Positions 1 through 12,691 of a DNA stretch of 64,000 bases are shown here, in pieces. The notes under the pieces were generated by a model, which was not told where the DNA came from, did not search any database, and worked only from the letters and a program-made list of their open reading frames with translations. Source of the DNA: Aquila chrysaetos chrysaetos (Eukaryota > Chordata > Aves > Accipitriformes > Accipitridae); contig NC_044009.1 of the NCBI RefSeq assembly GCF_900496995.4, forward strand, positions 12,618,001-12,682,000, in the 5' to 3' direction. The translations under genes and the position numbers were made by a program. Numbering within the stretch: position 1 is the stretch's first letter; the number at the start of each line of letters is the position of its first letter.

Positions 1-3000
1 AGTTTTTTGCTTTCCACTCTCCTGGCTTCCTTGAGGACAGCAAGGGCTCCACCGTTTATGCTGATAGACTTGAGATCAGCTCCAAATTTCTTTCTGGCCT
101 TTCAGTTGAAAGCTATTCTGGTGGAGAACAACTTTTTGGCTATTTAGAGTGGAAAGGAGCCTCAGGGAATCTGCTTTTCCTCTTTGACATGTGCCAGTAA
201 TATCATGCTTGGAAAACAATTACTTTTTTTTTTTTTCCTGCCTTGCAAACTCAGTGCAGCTGAAAGGTGATGGAGCAGACCCTGGAAGTGAAAGGTCCTG
301 CAGAAGGAGGAGAGGATCCTGCCTGCAAAGGGCGGAGCGGGGTGGCCTCTTTGGCTCTCCAGTAAATCATATGTATCACCACCCATCAGATTCTGTGGAT
401 GACTTCAGACTGGCTTGGGGATAGAACACCACTGAGGGATGATATTTTACTTGCATTTTTGAAGCTCTAGGCAGAGTCTCTGGTCCAGGTCTGGTTGGTA
501 GTGTGTCAGTGTGCACTGGGAAGGCTTGTAACTGAGCTCATAACTTTTTATGTTTTTAAGAGGGAATGCTTGTCTTTCACTGCTTTGCTAGGGGTTTCTC
601 TGTGTGCTTTGAAATGCGACTATCTGTGAGGTAGTACTGGGGTTTTTTCCACCCCCTTCTCCTTAGTGACTTCCCTTCCTTGCATTTCTTGTCCTGCTTC
701 AGGCTTAATTGCACCAGTCAGTAGAGATGGAGTTGAAATGACCACAGCTTTAAGTAGAAGACTGTTTGCCGCATTAGAAGAACCACTTAGCTCCCTCTCC
801 ATCAAGCTTATGATATTAAAATCAATAATTCTCCCCCTCTTCCAATTAGTTTTATTGGTGCTAGCTGCCACGCTGTGCAGAAAGGGCTCAGATACTTTGA
901 CTCCAATGCACTTGATACCTAAGCAGAGAAGAGACAGGTAATGGGTAAAAGACAGTGCAGGTCTGTTCCTCACTGTGACCTCTGCTGAGGAGTGGAAAAT
1001 CTCCAGGATTGGTTTTCCACATGTTTTTGCTCTTCTACGTGGAACTGACTTTTAGAAAGGAGGGTTAAGTTGGTCCTGCAAATGTGTGTCTCAGGGAAGA
1101 CAGAGGTTGAGAAGCAGAGCTACAGTGATGATGGATATTTTTTGTGAAGAAAAGATGTTTCAATTAAAAAAATACTTGCGCTTCCACATGTATAAACCGT
1201 AGACCTGTCTTCAGGAGAGCAATCCCCACTGCACTGCAGGTTAGATGAGAAATGATTGTCCCAGAGCTCCCCGAGATGACCAGTGGTTGGGCACCTACCC
1301 ATAAAGCCACTGTAGGGAGACTGATCTGTGCCTTTCTTATCTCATTCCTGATCTGGAGGAGAGACATGTTCTGGGAAGGTCTTTACTAGAAAGTTCCTGT
1401 TAGATGGCATTGGTTGGCTGTGAATATTCATGTATGACTTGTTTTTGGAGCAAAAGCGTGAACAGGGCTGTGGTACTGCTAATTGCAATTGAAAGTGTTA
1501 ATTTTCACACGGTGGTAAAAGAAATCCCAGTTTGCGAAGATTTCACTTGAGTCGGGTGAGGTTCATGGCAGTTTTAAAGGGTGCAGATGTGAAATGCTGA
1601 TTTTGAATATTGACTCCCTCTTAAAATACTTTATTTCATCTGGAAGATTCCCAGGCTCTCTCAGCATGTTACTTTGTCAAACTCACCTTTTTTTTTCCCT
1701 GGAGAGGTTGGAGTCTTGACTTGTTATTTAACTTTCTATTGCAGCTTTGTTTAGTGGAGTTTATACGTTCTTAGATCAAACATTATACAGTCTGACCAAG
1801 AATCGTGCAATCAGTGGGAGATGGGAAGAAGGATAATTTATTCTATAAAGAAGGGGATCATCTACATTAGAGCATAAGTTGGTTAATAAAATGAGGTTTA
1901 GTGAAATAAAAAAATAAATATGCAGCTTTCCTTGGGCTGTGTTTAGAAATAGTTGCACTCAAATGGGGAATGTGGTGCTCGTGTCTTACCACAGAGACTG
2001 CCTTCATCTCCTGAAAGCAGCTACCCTGGTCAGTCTTGTCTGGGTTGATGTGTCTCAGTGAAGGTCCTGCCCTGTCCATGTTGCCAGGGCTCCTGGGCAC
2101 AGCCCCATGTACCTCTCTGCTGCAATGAGCTGAGCTGCTCCACTTCTTCCCTGGCAAAGCGCAGAAGGTGTCTGTCCCTTTGCATGCTTGGGAGAAGGGA
2201 ATAGTGGAAAGACTAGAGGGATTTGACCAGATCCTTATTGCAAAATGGGGTGGATAATGAATGCTGGCAGAAGGACTAAACTACTTTTAATATTTGTCCT
2301 CAGATGAACCAGTTGTTCTAGCTTGGAAACACATGCAAGCTTGAGGTGAGGATAGCTCTGAGGATGCTTACCAGGCACATTAAAAGGTGAGTCCAAGGAT
2401 CACTATATCTTGTTGTTATCCACAGCTTGTTCTGGGGGTGCATGTGTTAGATCCTTGTAGGACAGCTTTGCGATCTTAAAGTTTTAACTTTGGTAAAATT
2501 ACCAAATTACTGTGGTTTGACTGCTGGGTGGACAGAGGATCCTCCTGAGCATTTGCTGGACAATGAGCAGCTCCAGCCACGTTGAGAAGCTGGAAAATTT
2601 ATTGGCTAGGTATGTGTTATGGGTCTGGGCAAAGGGGTGGTGAGTCAAACTGCTGCTTCTGGATCTGCGGTCTGGGAAGGAGGAGAGTCGGGGGGGATTT
2701 TCTACTTTTTTCTGAGAATATATTGCAGCATGGGTAGGGAGTGTCTCTTAGGCTCCCTGCAGTACAGACCTGGGAAGTATCAGCTGGTTGAAAAACTGTT
2801 TTATCCAACAAACATATTAGCATGAGCCAGGAGCAGGATTTCGTGTTGGAGCTGCAGCAAGTACAACCAGCGTTTCTCCTGGACGGTAAACCGAAAGTTG
2901 CTGAGAGTTATTACACACACGTGCACACAATAGTGCTCAGAGCCCGTCCGCTGAGATCTTTCCTCGGGGATCCATATAAAATACCTCTCACAAAAGCTGC

Positions 3001-3651
3001 CCTGTGTGCAAGCAGAGAAACTCCATCTAGTGATGTTAAAAAAGAAAAAAAAAAAAAAAAAAAACCCCCACAAAACCTTTTTCACACACGTGTACATTCG
3101 TGTACCTCTTATCTTACTGCCAGTCTGTTGAAGATACCAGCACAGCTAAACAGCACACACTTACCATATGGGACACTGAAAATGCTGCCTGGGAAGCGCT
3201 TTCAGTCCCTGCTCTGAATTCTGCCAATGCAAAAAATGTCCCCTTTGTCATGGTGGTGAATGAATTTTCTTGTTCCCCTTTCTCCTTGGATTTATGTTAA
3301 CCCTGGGTTTCAGCCGAGTTTGATCTCCTCGCTTTATTGTATTGCAAACAGTAGTCAATAGCTCTTCAGCTTGAGATCGCCTGGATTTATTTTCAGGTCA
3401 AGTCAACTCTCCTTGACCCAAGTCTGAACCAAAATACATTCCCAGAAGATTCCCCCACAGGATATCGGATCCAAAGACAGAGTGACGTTGTAATGAGTTC
3501 AAGGTTTCAGCTCAGTACAACAGAGTCCCTGTTGGCGTGGGGAAGGCAACGGAGCCATCCTTCTTATTTCAGAGCTGGGTCCTCTCCTGGGGCAACTCAC
3601 AGCAGATTTTGTCATCCACCAGTCAATTCTCTTCATTGAACAATGTCATAC
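1..3651. other. Upstream non-coding DNA
   Basis: No gene, exon or RNA gene recognised. Holds T13 at 224-236 and A20 at 3045-3064 (preceded by AAAAAAG, no retrocopy features beside it). An 8-bp inverted repeat with a 2-nt spacer lies at 2489-2506 (TTTGGTAA..TTACCAAA). An AT-rich, homeodomain-motif-like stretch at about 740-870 could be a conserved element but nothing proves it. Confidence 0.6.
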
Positions 3652-3764
3652 CATAGAATCATAGAATGGTTTGGGTTGGAAGGGGCCTTAAAGATCATCT
3701 AGTTCCAACCTCCCTACCATGGGCAGGGACCCCTTCCACTAGACCAGGCTGCTCAAAGCCCCAT
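3652..3764 (-). mobile_element. CR1 LINE fragment, 3' end, reverse orientation
   Basis: About 113 bp match the well-known 3' end of avian CR1 elements in reverse complement. The characteristic CATAGAATCATAGAATGG terminal repeat (the reverse of ATTCTATG) is followed by GGTTGGAAGGGGCCTTAAAG, then TCATCTAGTTCCAACC and CCATGGGCAGGGACCCC. It is heavily 5'-truncated, which is typical of CR1, and cannot encode protein. This is the only CR1 copy I recognise in the window. No flanking duplication is expected, as CR1 does not usually make one. Confidence 0.93.
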
Positions 3765-6700
3765 TGCTCTCCTGGTGTTTGTGGTCTGAAGGGAAGCTGG
3801 TCCTAGCTCCTTACGTATGTGTTTGCACGGCTCTAACATGCGTGCGTGGAATGTGGTGTGCAGGCTTTAAGCAACTGATGAGATGATCTGCATTCATGCG
3901 CACGCTCTCTCTCTTTCTTTTTTTTTTTTGTTTGTTGTTGTTGTTGGAAAAGTGGGATTTCTTTTGGGGACTGCCTGCTACAGAGGCAGAACCCACTGAT
4001 ATTGCATCACAAAGTAAAAACACTGCTTTGAAGACTTGGGACAAAAATGGAATGAACTCATGAATTTATCCTGGATGATAAATCTTCCTTCAAAAGAAGG
4101 CAGCCTTATGTTTAGTACAAAAGACTGTTTATTTCTTCTATGGAAAAAAAAGTAGTGTAATCGGATAGGATTAACTTTCCAGGAGCTCTGGACAGAAGCT
4201 AAAGCACAGGCTGCCTTCTTCTTGTGCTCAGACTGGATAATTTGAGTAGTCTAAGACTTCTCTGGCTTCCTACGGCATTGGGCCATGAGCTGCCACCAAT
4301 GTGCCTTGCACCTAAAGCCAATATTAAGGACCCCAGCAATAAGGGTTTCTACAGAAACTAAAATGGTCCAAGTGTTTGGCTGGTATAAACTGCTTGTCCC
4401 AAGTGGGAACCTGGCCCAGATATGGAAAAAAATACAGCCTTATTAGTGTTTTTCATCTCGAGCAGGTAGTTGAATACACTTAGGGCAAATACATAAATAA
4501 CATACAACTGAATTAATGTTGTATTAAGAGTCTTGTGGTTAGTGTGTGCTGACTTTGTCATTTTGACTGTTCATGGTTAATGTTTTATCAGGCCTTTTTT
4601 ATTTTATCTAGTCATTTAATTACCTAGGAACAGTCCTGTGTGCACTTTTGTCGGTGGGAGCAATGATGCTTCAAATTTCACACCTCATTGGGATGGATAG
4701 GAAGGCTTTAGGTGAGGTAGCTGGATTAGCAAAAGGAAGGAGAAAAAAGCGAAGTCCAGCAGGAGTTTGCATGTGTGTGCTCTCTTGTGCAGAGTGTCCT
4801 ATGCAATTCAGGTGATAAGCAGATCTTGTCTTTTCTGATGGGCCAAGTTGAGTTATCTGTGCCTGAGCTGGTTAAGACTGCAACGTGGTCAAACTGGCCT
4901 GAATTGTATTACAGTGCAAGAGCTGCTCAGCGGTCACTGTTACCTTGTGCAGTAAGCTTTCTTCTCCCTTTGTTCCTCTGGAATAAGCTACTTTGGATGG
5001 CAAGTTATCACAGAGGAAGTATATGGTCATGAACAGTTGCTGTATAGTAACTTGTATGTTTGCTGAAGTCCTTCCCGCAGCTATTGTGAGAGCAGCCATA
5101 TGGCAGAACAACACTGCGTGGGATGATTGGGATTGTGCTTATGGTGCTGTGTGAAGTCGAGCTGAGCTCGAGTCTGCATGTGTTTTTGTCTGTGATCCAC
5201 AGCCTACTCATGAGGGAGGATATGCTCCAGGAGACAGCGGGGCTTGTCGGGGACTTGTGCATGGGATGAGTGTCTGGAGAACGTGCACAGAGGGCAGGAG
5301 TCCCATCCCAGTGTCCTCCATGCCTGGAACCAAGCCGGAGGAGATTGAACCTACATCACCCATGGGGCTGCACTGACCACCATGCTAAAGGTATGGATGG
5401 AGAAAGGGGAGAGGGATGCTCCCATTTCAAAGGAATACAAGATTTGTGAGGTCAGGAGAGAGGAGGGAAGCCAAAGGTGGAGTGTGACTGTAGCTGTGAA
5501 GGGGGGCCGTGAGACCAGTCCCACCCCAGCATTTTGTGGAAGCTGCCTGTTGCAAGGAGACCTTGTCCATATGCTGCGGCTGGCTGTGTGCAGGGTGCTC
5601 CTCAAACGTCTGTCAGATGTGGTCCCTGAGGGGAGGGAGGTGTTTATTGGCCTGGGTCTGATTGCAATTTAGGCAGGAGATAGGTGTCCATCTGCTGCAG
5701 TGCCACCGTAGGACTGGACACTCCTGTAGAACAGAGACCAGGCACGTAGGGAGTCTAGACTGGGCAGCAGCCAAAGGAGGGCTTTGGTGAGCCCGTGTTT
5801 TGCAGGTGGCTGTCCAGTTCTACCCAAATCCTGAGTGTCTGGCTGGACTGAGAGCCAGGATAGCTCGGCAATTTCTACTGCTGAGCCAGAAGCAATCCAA
5901 AAGGAGATGGCCAGATAGTTCCTAACCAACAAACATCAAACTGAATGCAGCTGTAATGTTTTTGTGTTCTCACCTGCTATTGGTGTTTGCTAGCAGGCAA
6001 ACAGTGACTGTTCACAATGGGCCCAGTAAAAAATTACCCTTTGTGTTCATTTACTTAATGTTTTCAAGGAGTCGCGGCTAAATGGAAGTGACCTTCATTC
6101 TCGGCTCCCATGCATGGGCTTAGCTCCAGCAACTGCAGTCAAGCTATGCAGACTTTCGGCAGCTGGGACTTGGGCCCTGCTTTTAATGTCCCTTACTCAG
6201 TGCTCATGCAGTCAGTTTTCCTTGCCAAGATTATATTTGCTTTCCTTCCTAAAGGACTGCTCTAAATATCATACTTTAAAACAATATGTCTTTTTCCCCC
6301 GCAGAGAACAATATGATATGCCACCGTTGAATTAATATGTCCATGAAAAGTGAATATAATCTCCCCAGTAGATCCCCTTTCCAAAAGATTTATGATTTAA
6401 TGAATTTTTTATTTCATACCAGCATGTAGTATTTAGTTGTTTTACACCTAGCAGGACTCTTTCCCATGGAAGCAAGTGAAGGTGGGAAGGGAATCCCATC
6501 ATCCTAATTTAAACTCCTTTCTTCCCTCTCTGTCCCTGGCGTGCCACTTGTAACCCTTGCTGCTGATGCAAAGTTAGAGTCCAGCTTCCTGTAGCATGGC
6601 TTCTGTCAAAACCTACCCCCGACGCATTAATGTCACCTTGCTAATTTGAGACAGCGCTGTGCGGAGAGAAGTTTATGAATGGTGTTTATATAAAAATCAG

Positions 6701-7571
6701 TGCTTCTGAAAAATCTTCACTGCTGGCTGCTTAGCTGCTCCAGGCAGGATTTCTGGCTCAGGGTCCTATTTTATCTTCCTCATGGTCACTCTTTGGCATG
6801 CTCTCAAATAAATGGCAATAATGCCTATGACAGCAGATTATGAAGCCGCAAATAACATCCATAGGTAACACCTTTATTTAGAGGAAGGGTAAGATGGAAA
6901 TGAACTGTGAAGGAGAGAGCTATCATCAATAACTATTAGCTACATGGGTAATATTCCTAATTAACCACCAATTGATTTCTCCTAAAAGCTCTCATCGCCT
7001 TGAAAATGGTAAATTGATTGCTCTGCCAGCCCTTTCCTTGGTGGATCCTGCTGGGATGCATGCCACGGTGCTTGGCTTTTGGGAAGCTCACTGGGAATGA
7101 TGACTGCAATTCCCGCTAGGACTGACAGAAAGCGTGCTGCTGGGTGGCTGGATGGGAGTGTTAACTTCGCTCCTGCTGCGTCTTTGGTGGAAAAAGGCAA
7201 AGAACGGTTAAAATCCTGGGTGGCCCAGTTGATCGAGACCCACGTGAAGTGCTGCGTGCTTTGCATTTGTCTCTCTGAATCAGCACTGTTCACCATCACT
7301 TGTCAAGAGGTGAATGCTGACGGCAGCATTGCCGGGCTGGATAGTCTGCCTGGAAAACGCATATCTCTACCGCAGGTTGTCACAAGGCTTTCAGCGTGTG
7401 GTGCTTCAAACAGTGGATGCTGGAGGCCTGTGACATCCCAAGGAGCTCAGCTTTGGTGCTCTAAAATCTTCCTCTTAAATTTGGTCCTTATTGTTGTGGT
7501 GGTGAAGCTGAAAATGCATCTTTGGAGATACAGCATAGATGGAAACCAGCCCACGAGGGGCTTTCTGGGGG

Positions 7572-7605
<34 letters not shown>

Positions 7606-10600
7606 AAAATTCTCATGAACCTTTACCTAATGGGTGGGTGGTATGGAGGACAAAGGGAAGTCCTGCACTGTGATTTCTCTTTTATTGCTTGGTTTAGTGC
7701 TAGGCTGGGGGAAGCAGGAGCCTTGCCCTAGGATGGGTTGTGGTTGCCCTGGCAGCCCCTGCCTGTACATCTGTTCCTTTGCTCTCCAGTTTTAAGAGGT
7801 CAACTTCTTTCTGCCATGGTTTCCCTAGCTGTAAAATAGGGTAACATCATGTGTTTGCGAACATGAGCACAGCATCCCAGGGTGTGCTGAGCATCCCACC
7901 CAGCATTGCTGCTGTGCCCCTTGTGTCGGCTTTCCCACCCTCCTGAGCTATGGCAGCTCCTTCACTTCGGGGCGCCTCTGGCTTGCTTCATCCTTCCGCA
8001 GAGGAGGATATTGGAGCTGCCTATGAGTACGAGTGCCTTTCTCATGTTGCTGCAAGCATGAGTAGTGCCTTTCTGCAGTGCAGCAGCAGGGAGGATACTT
8101 CTCCCTGCTCTCTTCCCCTTGGTTTCCTCATCTTGCATCTCTTCCAAACTGGACAGGACAGAGCTGGACCGGAGACCAGCCCTGTGGCTTTCCTGAGGGC
8201 TGCTGGTGGCTGCTGATGCTGCTTTAGGCATGGCTTGGTGTTAAATGACTTGATTGTTTTCTGTTGGTAGGGGAAGTGAAGCTGGGCAGTACCGCAGTCG
8301 CTGCCTGCTGGAAATTCGCTGCTTGTTTCCTTTCTGCCTGTGATTTCAGAGGTGACTCCTGAAGTAGTCATCTGTTTATTCCTTTTGTTAGTCCGGTGGC
8401 TTGTTCCTCCATCTATCATCCAAATGATGCAGTGAGGAACGTGACCGGGAGAGGACAGAGAACTAGCTGTCTTGGTAGAGGGAGGAAATGAGTGCTGCAT
8501 TTTCATCCAGCAGCCCGCTGGCGCTGGCTCCCAGGACTGCAGGAAGCTCTTTTTTACCTTTGTACACTTCATGGATCACAGCCTGATTTCCTCCAGGGCT
8601 CTCCCTAGCTTTATCGTCTCGATGTGGGTGTTTGCACTCCTGGCCAGCGTGTTGTTCTCCGCCTGCTTGTGAGGCTGCTGCTTTTGGACACCCGCTTGGT
8701 GATGCTGCTCCTGCATCACTCTTGCTGCGCACAGATCCTCTCTTGTGCAATGGAGAAATGTTTTCCTTTCTCTTTTTTTGATATTTGCTGTGCTATTGAA
8801 ATGCTCCCCCACCCAACACATATATGCACTTTGCCTTACTCGCTTTCTCTCTCACCCCAAAAAAATCTTTCTAGCACTTAAAGCTGCCAACTTGCCTTTT
8901 TTTTTTTTTTTTTTTTTTAATTTCTCTGTTGACTTGAGTAGGCAGGATTGGGTGTTAGCTTCCATCTGCCTCCCAGTTGGAAAGGGAAGCCCTAAGAGAA
9001 AATGAGGATGCTTTCAGCCCACATCCCCAGTGCCAGCAGGGAGAGGCTGCAGGGACTGTGAGAAATTCCTGATTTTTCTCTCCCCACCACGTTAGTAAAA
9101 ACTTGTGCTTTTGGAGAAAGAAATAATGTATTGCTGTAGTTCAAGCAGTTAAACAAAATATAAATGCAAAACAATTGGATAAGCAGTTAAAATAATAATC
9201 TGGCTTTCAGTGCCGCATTTTGCCCAACACCCTGTGCCTGCCCCTGTTGCTGTACCTATCTCCACGGGTCAGAGCTCACCCTTAGGTGTGTTTATCTGCA
9301 GCGCTGAGCACAGTGGGGCCTCAACCTCACGCAGGGCCCCCCATGGTCTGGGGAAAGCAGAGGCTCGTCGTGGAAGGACCCCAAGAAAAACCCAGCGAGG
9401 TGAATCCGCTGCCCTGTGAAGGTGACCGTTCCCTCTCTGGCATGTGCCATAGACTCCTCCATAGCAGGGTGAAGAGCTGTGGAGCTTTGCTTTCCCGCTT
9501 TCCTAAATATCCAGAGACAACTAATTTTCAATGAGCTATAGATCACCTTGCCTGGATAGCTGCATCTGCAAGGAGTTTCTGGTCACTGGACTATCTGAGA
9601 TCACATCTCTTGGGACACCTGTTTGGACTGGCAGCAGATACCAACTAATCATGGCAAGCAGGTAGCATCTCAACCTTCTGCTGATCTTATCTGGGGTGCC
9701 CAGCTTTTCCCCAGCTCTGCTTGCTGTGTTTTAGGGAGGCGGTTTCATAGCGTCCGGGTTTTTTTTTTTCAAGACCGTGTTGTTTTGCTTACCGCCCAAG
9801 CATTTCATCCCTGAACGCTGAGCAAAATCTGGCTTTCATAACGGAAAGGGAATGGGCTCCGTCTCTCCTGCGTGAGGAACGTGCTCACTGTAAAAAGATA
9901 GCTGGAGGGAGGAACCTGGAAAGGGCAGCAAGGGCTCTGCTCTCGGCAAATGCAGGAGAGGGGAGGTTGCCTGCGACTCCTGGACAGCCAGCAGCTTTGC
10001 AGTTGCAGATGCTGGCCAGTATTTTTGGAGAGCTGTGGAAGAGATTGTTCTACTTGATGTTATTTTCTGGCACACCAAGTAAGGAAAAACCACTCCGCTT
10101 GCTTTTTTGGCTAAGTGACCCTGGAGTTCTGCTAGAGTGCCTTTATTTTTTTTTTTTTTTTTCCCCAGGATTTTCAGAGCCCGATTTAGCCAAGTGCTCC
10201 AGTACATGCTTATTTTTAAACCTACTCCTGTCGTTGTCTGAACTCATCATGCTTCAATCCCACCAACATCCATGGACTTGGGCGAGCACTCAGAATTTAA
10301 GTGGATGCTGAAACGCTTTGCTCACCGACAGCTGTGACGTTTGGAGGACCTCATCCAGGGAGAGTTGGGGTCAGGGAGGGAGACAAGGTACCTTACATCT
10401 CACCCTCTCCATCCATGGGATGGCAAGAGACTCATCCCTCTGTTCTCCTCCTTCCCTGGCACCTAAACACCTAGCAGTGTTGTGAGCATGGTGGTGGATG
10501 GGGTGGTCTGCTTGGTGGCCTCTTGTGGTCTTGCTGCAGGGTGGCACTTTGAGCTGGTGGCAACCCAGATCTCGGTGGGGACAGAGGTACCACCAAACGC

Positions 10601-11839
10601 CCAACGGGTTGGGCCTTTCTCCAGCACATTTCTTTGCCACGTGCTCCCCAGGACACCCCAGTGTGGGGTCAGCTAGGAGATGTTAGAGGTCTCTGGGGGT
10701 GTGTGGGGCTGAACTGGGAGGCAGCATGGGGTGAGCACCCGGCAAGCTTCAGCGCGTGCTTGGAGCTGCAGGAGGTGTAACATCTGCAGCTTAATCTTCT
10801 CTTTGCTGGCAGAAAAGCTGAAGCTAACTGTGCCTTCACTTGCAGGGGTGTAAACTTGATGCATTTGACTCTGCTCCTTGATGGGGGCAGAATTAAGGCA
10901 TTGTGGGCTGAGAAATGGAGCACAGTTATAGAAATCTCTTTTTTTTTTTTTTTCCTCAGAATTAAGACTGCCCTGCTGGCAGCTAGGAGTCCTTTTAACC
11001 CACACCCTCACTCTTTTAAAATGGGTCCCTTCTGCCATAGAATAGAATATCTTGTTTTGCTGCATCCCTGACTTGCTTTAAGCTCGAGAACTTGTGCTAG
11101 GCGCTTTCATGGGAAAACGTGTTCTCTTTTTAAGCATGCTTTTGCCAGCAGGTTTTAATGCAAGCTTTTAATTGCCTGTGGCAATAGGATTAAGCATCTT
11201 TGGGGAAACAAAATATGTGCTTTCTGGAGGTGTTGAAGCCCTCAGGTTGCAAGTGCTAAAACACCCTGTATCTTCCAAAAAGTGCTGGTTAAAATGCATT
11301 AGCTAACCCGTTTTCCCTGGCTGGACAGTGGCTCAGTTAAGGACGAGGTGGTTTAGGCTCTCGGAGCTGCACCTGTTGGCATGTGCTTCAGCAGCAGGGT
11401 TTGGGCAGGGGGGAGCCAAGCCCCTGCTCTGGGTTATCTGGTGTTTTCGGAGCAGCCTGGTACGTGCGTCAGATCCCTTGGAGCTGTCAGCACCGTTGTC
11501 AGGCTTCAGCAAGTTGTATCGTGGGGCTGTTGTGTTGGCAGCTAGATTATCATCTAATCCTAGCATCCTCCCTGGGACGGACAGAAAGGCTGACCCCCTT
11601 CTTCTCCACGGCCGTTTTAATCACCTGCCTTTCCTGTGCTGAGGAGGAGTGCGAAGGAGTGGATTTTCAGTTTTAGTTACCGGGTTTTCTGGCTTCCTGT
11701 CACTTTCCCTTGGTGTTAATTTTTCTTGCTCCGGGTGAGGGAGTAGAGGTGAGAATCTGCTGCCTCCCCTCGCCTTGTCTTCTCAGTATTTTCTAGTGGC
11801 GGGGGGAAAAACTAAATCAAAACAGAAAACAACTAGAAA
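3765..11839. other. Non-coding DNA 5' of ACKR3 with simple repeats
   Basis: No coding exon recognised. The region includes a (TTG)n/T-run near 3919-3945, A29 at 7572-7600, T22 at 8897-8918, T17 at 10146-10162 and a T-run at about 10937-10953. An AT-rich block at 6597-7020 looks like a conserved non-coding element. The short open frames present occur in both strands at chance density and show no familiar domains. Confidence 0.6.
7572..7600 (+). repeat. Poly(A) tract, A29
   Basis: 29 consecutive A residues bounded by GGGGG and GAGG. No upstream retrocopy or target-site duplication was recognised, so this is treated as a simple repeat that may be length-variable. Confidence 0.95.
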
Positions 11840-12240
11840 CCTGCTTTTGTTTTAATTCTTTGTCCTCTTCTTTTTTCCTGTTTTCTCTTTTTTCATTTTT
11901 CTCTTCCCCCCTTCCCCCCCGTTTTCCCTGCCTTTCCCCTCCCTCTTCCCCCTCTTTCTCCCCCCTTCCCTCCTCTTCCCCCCATTTTATGCCCTTGTTT
12001 CCTCCCTTCCCCCCCTTTTTCTCTCCCCCCCTTTTTCTCTCCCCCCCCTTTTTCTCTCCCCCCCCTTTTTCTCTCCCCCCCCCTTTTTCTCTCCCCCCTT
12101 TTTCTCTCTCCCCTGCCCTTTTTTCCTCCCCCCCCTTTTTTCTCCCCCCCCCCCCTTTTTCTCTCCCTCCCCCCCCTTTTTCTCTCCCTCCCCCCTTCCC
12201 CCCACCCCCTTTTCTCTTTTTTCTTCCTGTCCGGGTGTCA
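11840..12240. repeat. 400 bp polypyrimidine tract with a C-run/TTTTTCTCT minisatellite
   Basis: The + strand is almost wholly C and T for about 400 bp. Its core (about 12009-12190) is a degenerate tandem repeat: C-runs of 5-13 followed by TTTTT(T)CTCT, nine recognisable copies. TTTTT begins at 12016, 12032, 12049, 12066, 12084, 12099, 12136, 12156 and 12177, so spacing is 15-21 nt in most steps. The tract ends ~280 bp upstream of the TATA box. Homopurine-homopyrimidine repeats of this kind can form intramolecular triplexes, and the G-runs on the - strand can form quadruplexes. Length is probably polymorphic and hard to assemble. Confidence 0.92.
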
Positions 12241-12463
12241 GTCCCCTTTCCCCTCTCTCCAACCAGCGGGTGCCTGACGCTCCCTACACCCCCCCCCCCC
12301 CTCCCGTTACCCTTAACGGAGACGCCAAACGACCCCCACGCCCGCATGCTCACCCCTTCCCCCTCCCGGGGTGCAGCGAGGCGCCCCTTCCCCGCTCCCC
12401 GCCCCGGGCCGCCGCCGGCCGCCCCCGAAGCTCCCCCCCGCGGGGGCCGGGCCGGGCGGGTCC

Positions 12464-12521
12464 GGGGCGGGCGGCGCGGCCGGGGCCGCCCCCGAGAGGC
12501 GGTCCCCCGCCGCGGATATAA

Positions 12522-12522
<1 letters not shown>
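12464..12522 (+). promoter_or_regulatory. ACKR3: Core promoter of ACKR3: GC box and TATA box
   Basis: A TATAAG element lies at 12517-12522 inside an otherwise GC-only stretch, with an Sp1-type GGGGCGGGC box at 12464-12472. A TSS about 30 nt downstream of the TATA would fall near 12547, inside the GGC repeat. An alternative initiator-like TCAGTC is centred on A12654, which would give a leader exon of only ~38 nt. The direction agrees with the ACKR3 donor at 12692. The TATA in a CpG island suggests focused, regulated initiation. Both motifs are visible; the start site itself is inferred. Confidence 0.6.

Positions 12523-12566
<44 letters not shown>
12522..12566 (+). repeat. (GGC)15 trinucleotide repeat in ACKR3 promoter/exon 1
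   Basis: Fifteen uninterrupted GGC units start in the last G of the TATAAG element. They are followed by two GCGGC-type interrupted units (12567-12600) and then a second pure block. The repeat covers the predicted TSS region. Confidence 0.95.
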
Positions 12567-12568
<2 letters not shown>

Positions 12569-12597
12569 GGCGGCGGCGCGGCGGCGGCGCGGCGGCG

Positions 12598-12642
<45 letters not shown>

Positions 12643-12691
12643 AGGCAGTGCTCAGTCGTTCCGGCAGCGCTCGGCGCCCAGGCCGCGGGAG
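12547..12691 (+). other. ACKR3: ACKR3 exon 1, non-coding 5'UTR (start uncertain)
   Basis: The 3' end is set by a strong donor, GGGAG|GTAAGG, at 12691/12692. The 5' end is inferred from the TATA box at 12517 and could be as late as 12654. The exon contains no ATG, so joined to the 28 nt of exon 2 leader it gives a uORF-free 5'UTR. If initiation is at ~12547 the mRNA begins with about 95 nt of almost pure GGC/GCG repeat, which would be highly structured. Confidence 0.6.
12601..12642 (+). repeat. (GGC)14 trinucleotide repeat in ACKR3 exon 1
   Basis: Fourteen pure GGC units, separated from the upstream (GGC)15 by ~34 nt of GCGGCGGC-like imperfect repeat. Together they make ~120 nt of near-continuous CGG-type repeat ending 49 nt before the splice donor. 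It lies in the 5'UTR if transcription starts at the TATA-directed site. Confidence 0.95.

Noticed and set aside
7572-7600. A29 as the tail of a processed retrocopy
   Set aside because: No coding or mRNA-like sequence upstream, no AATAAA and no flanking duplication seen.
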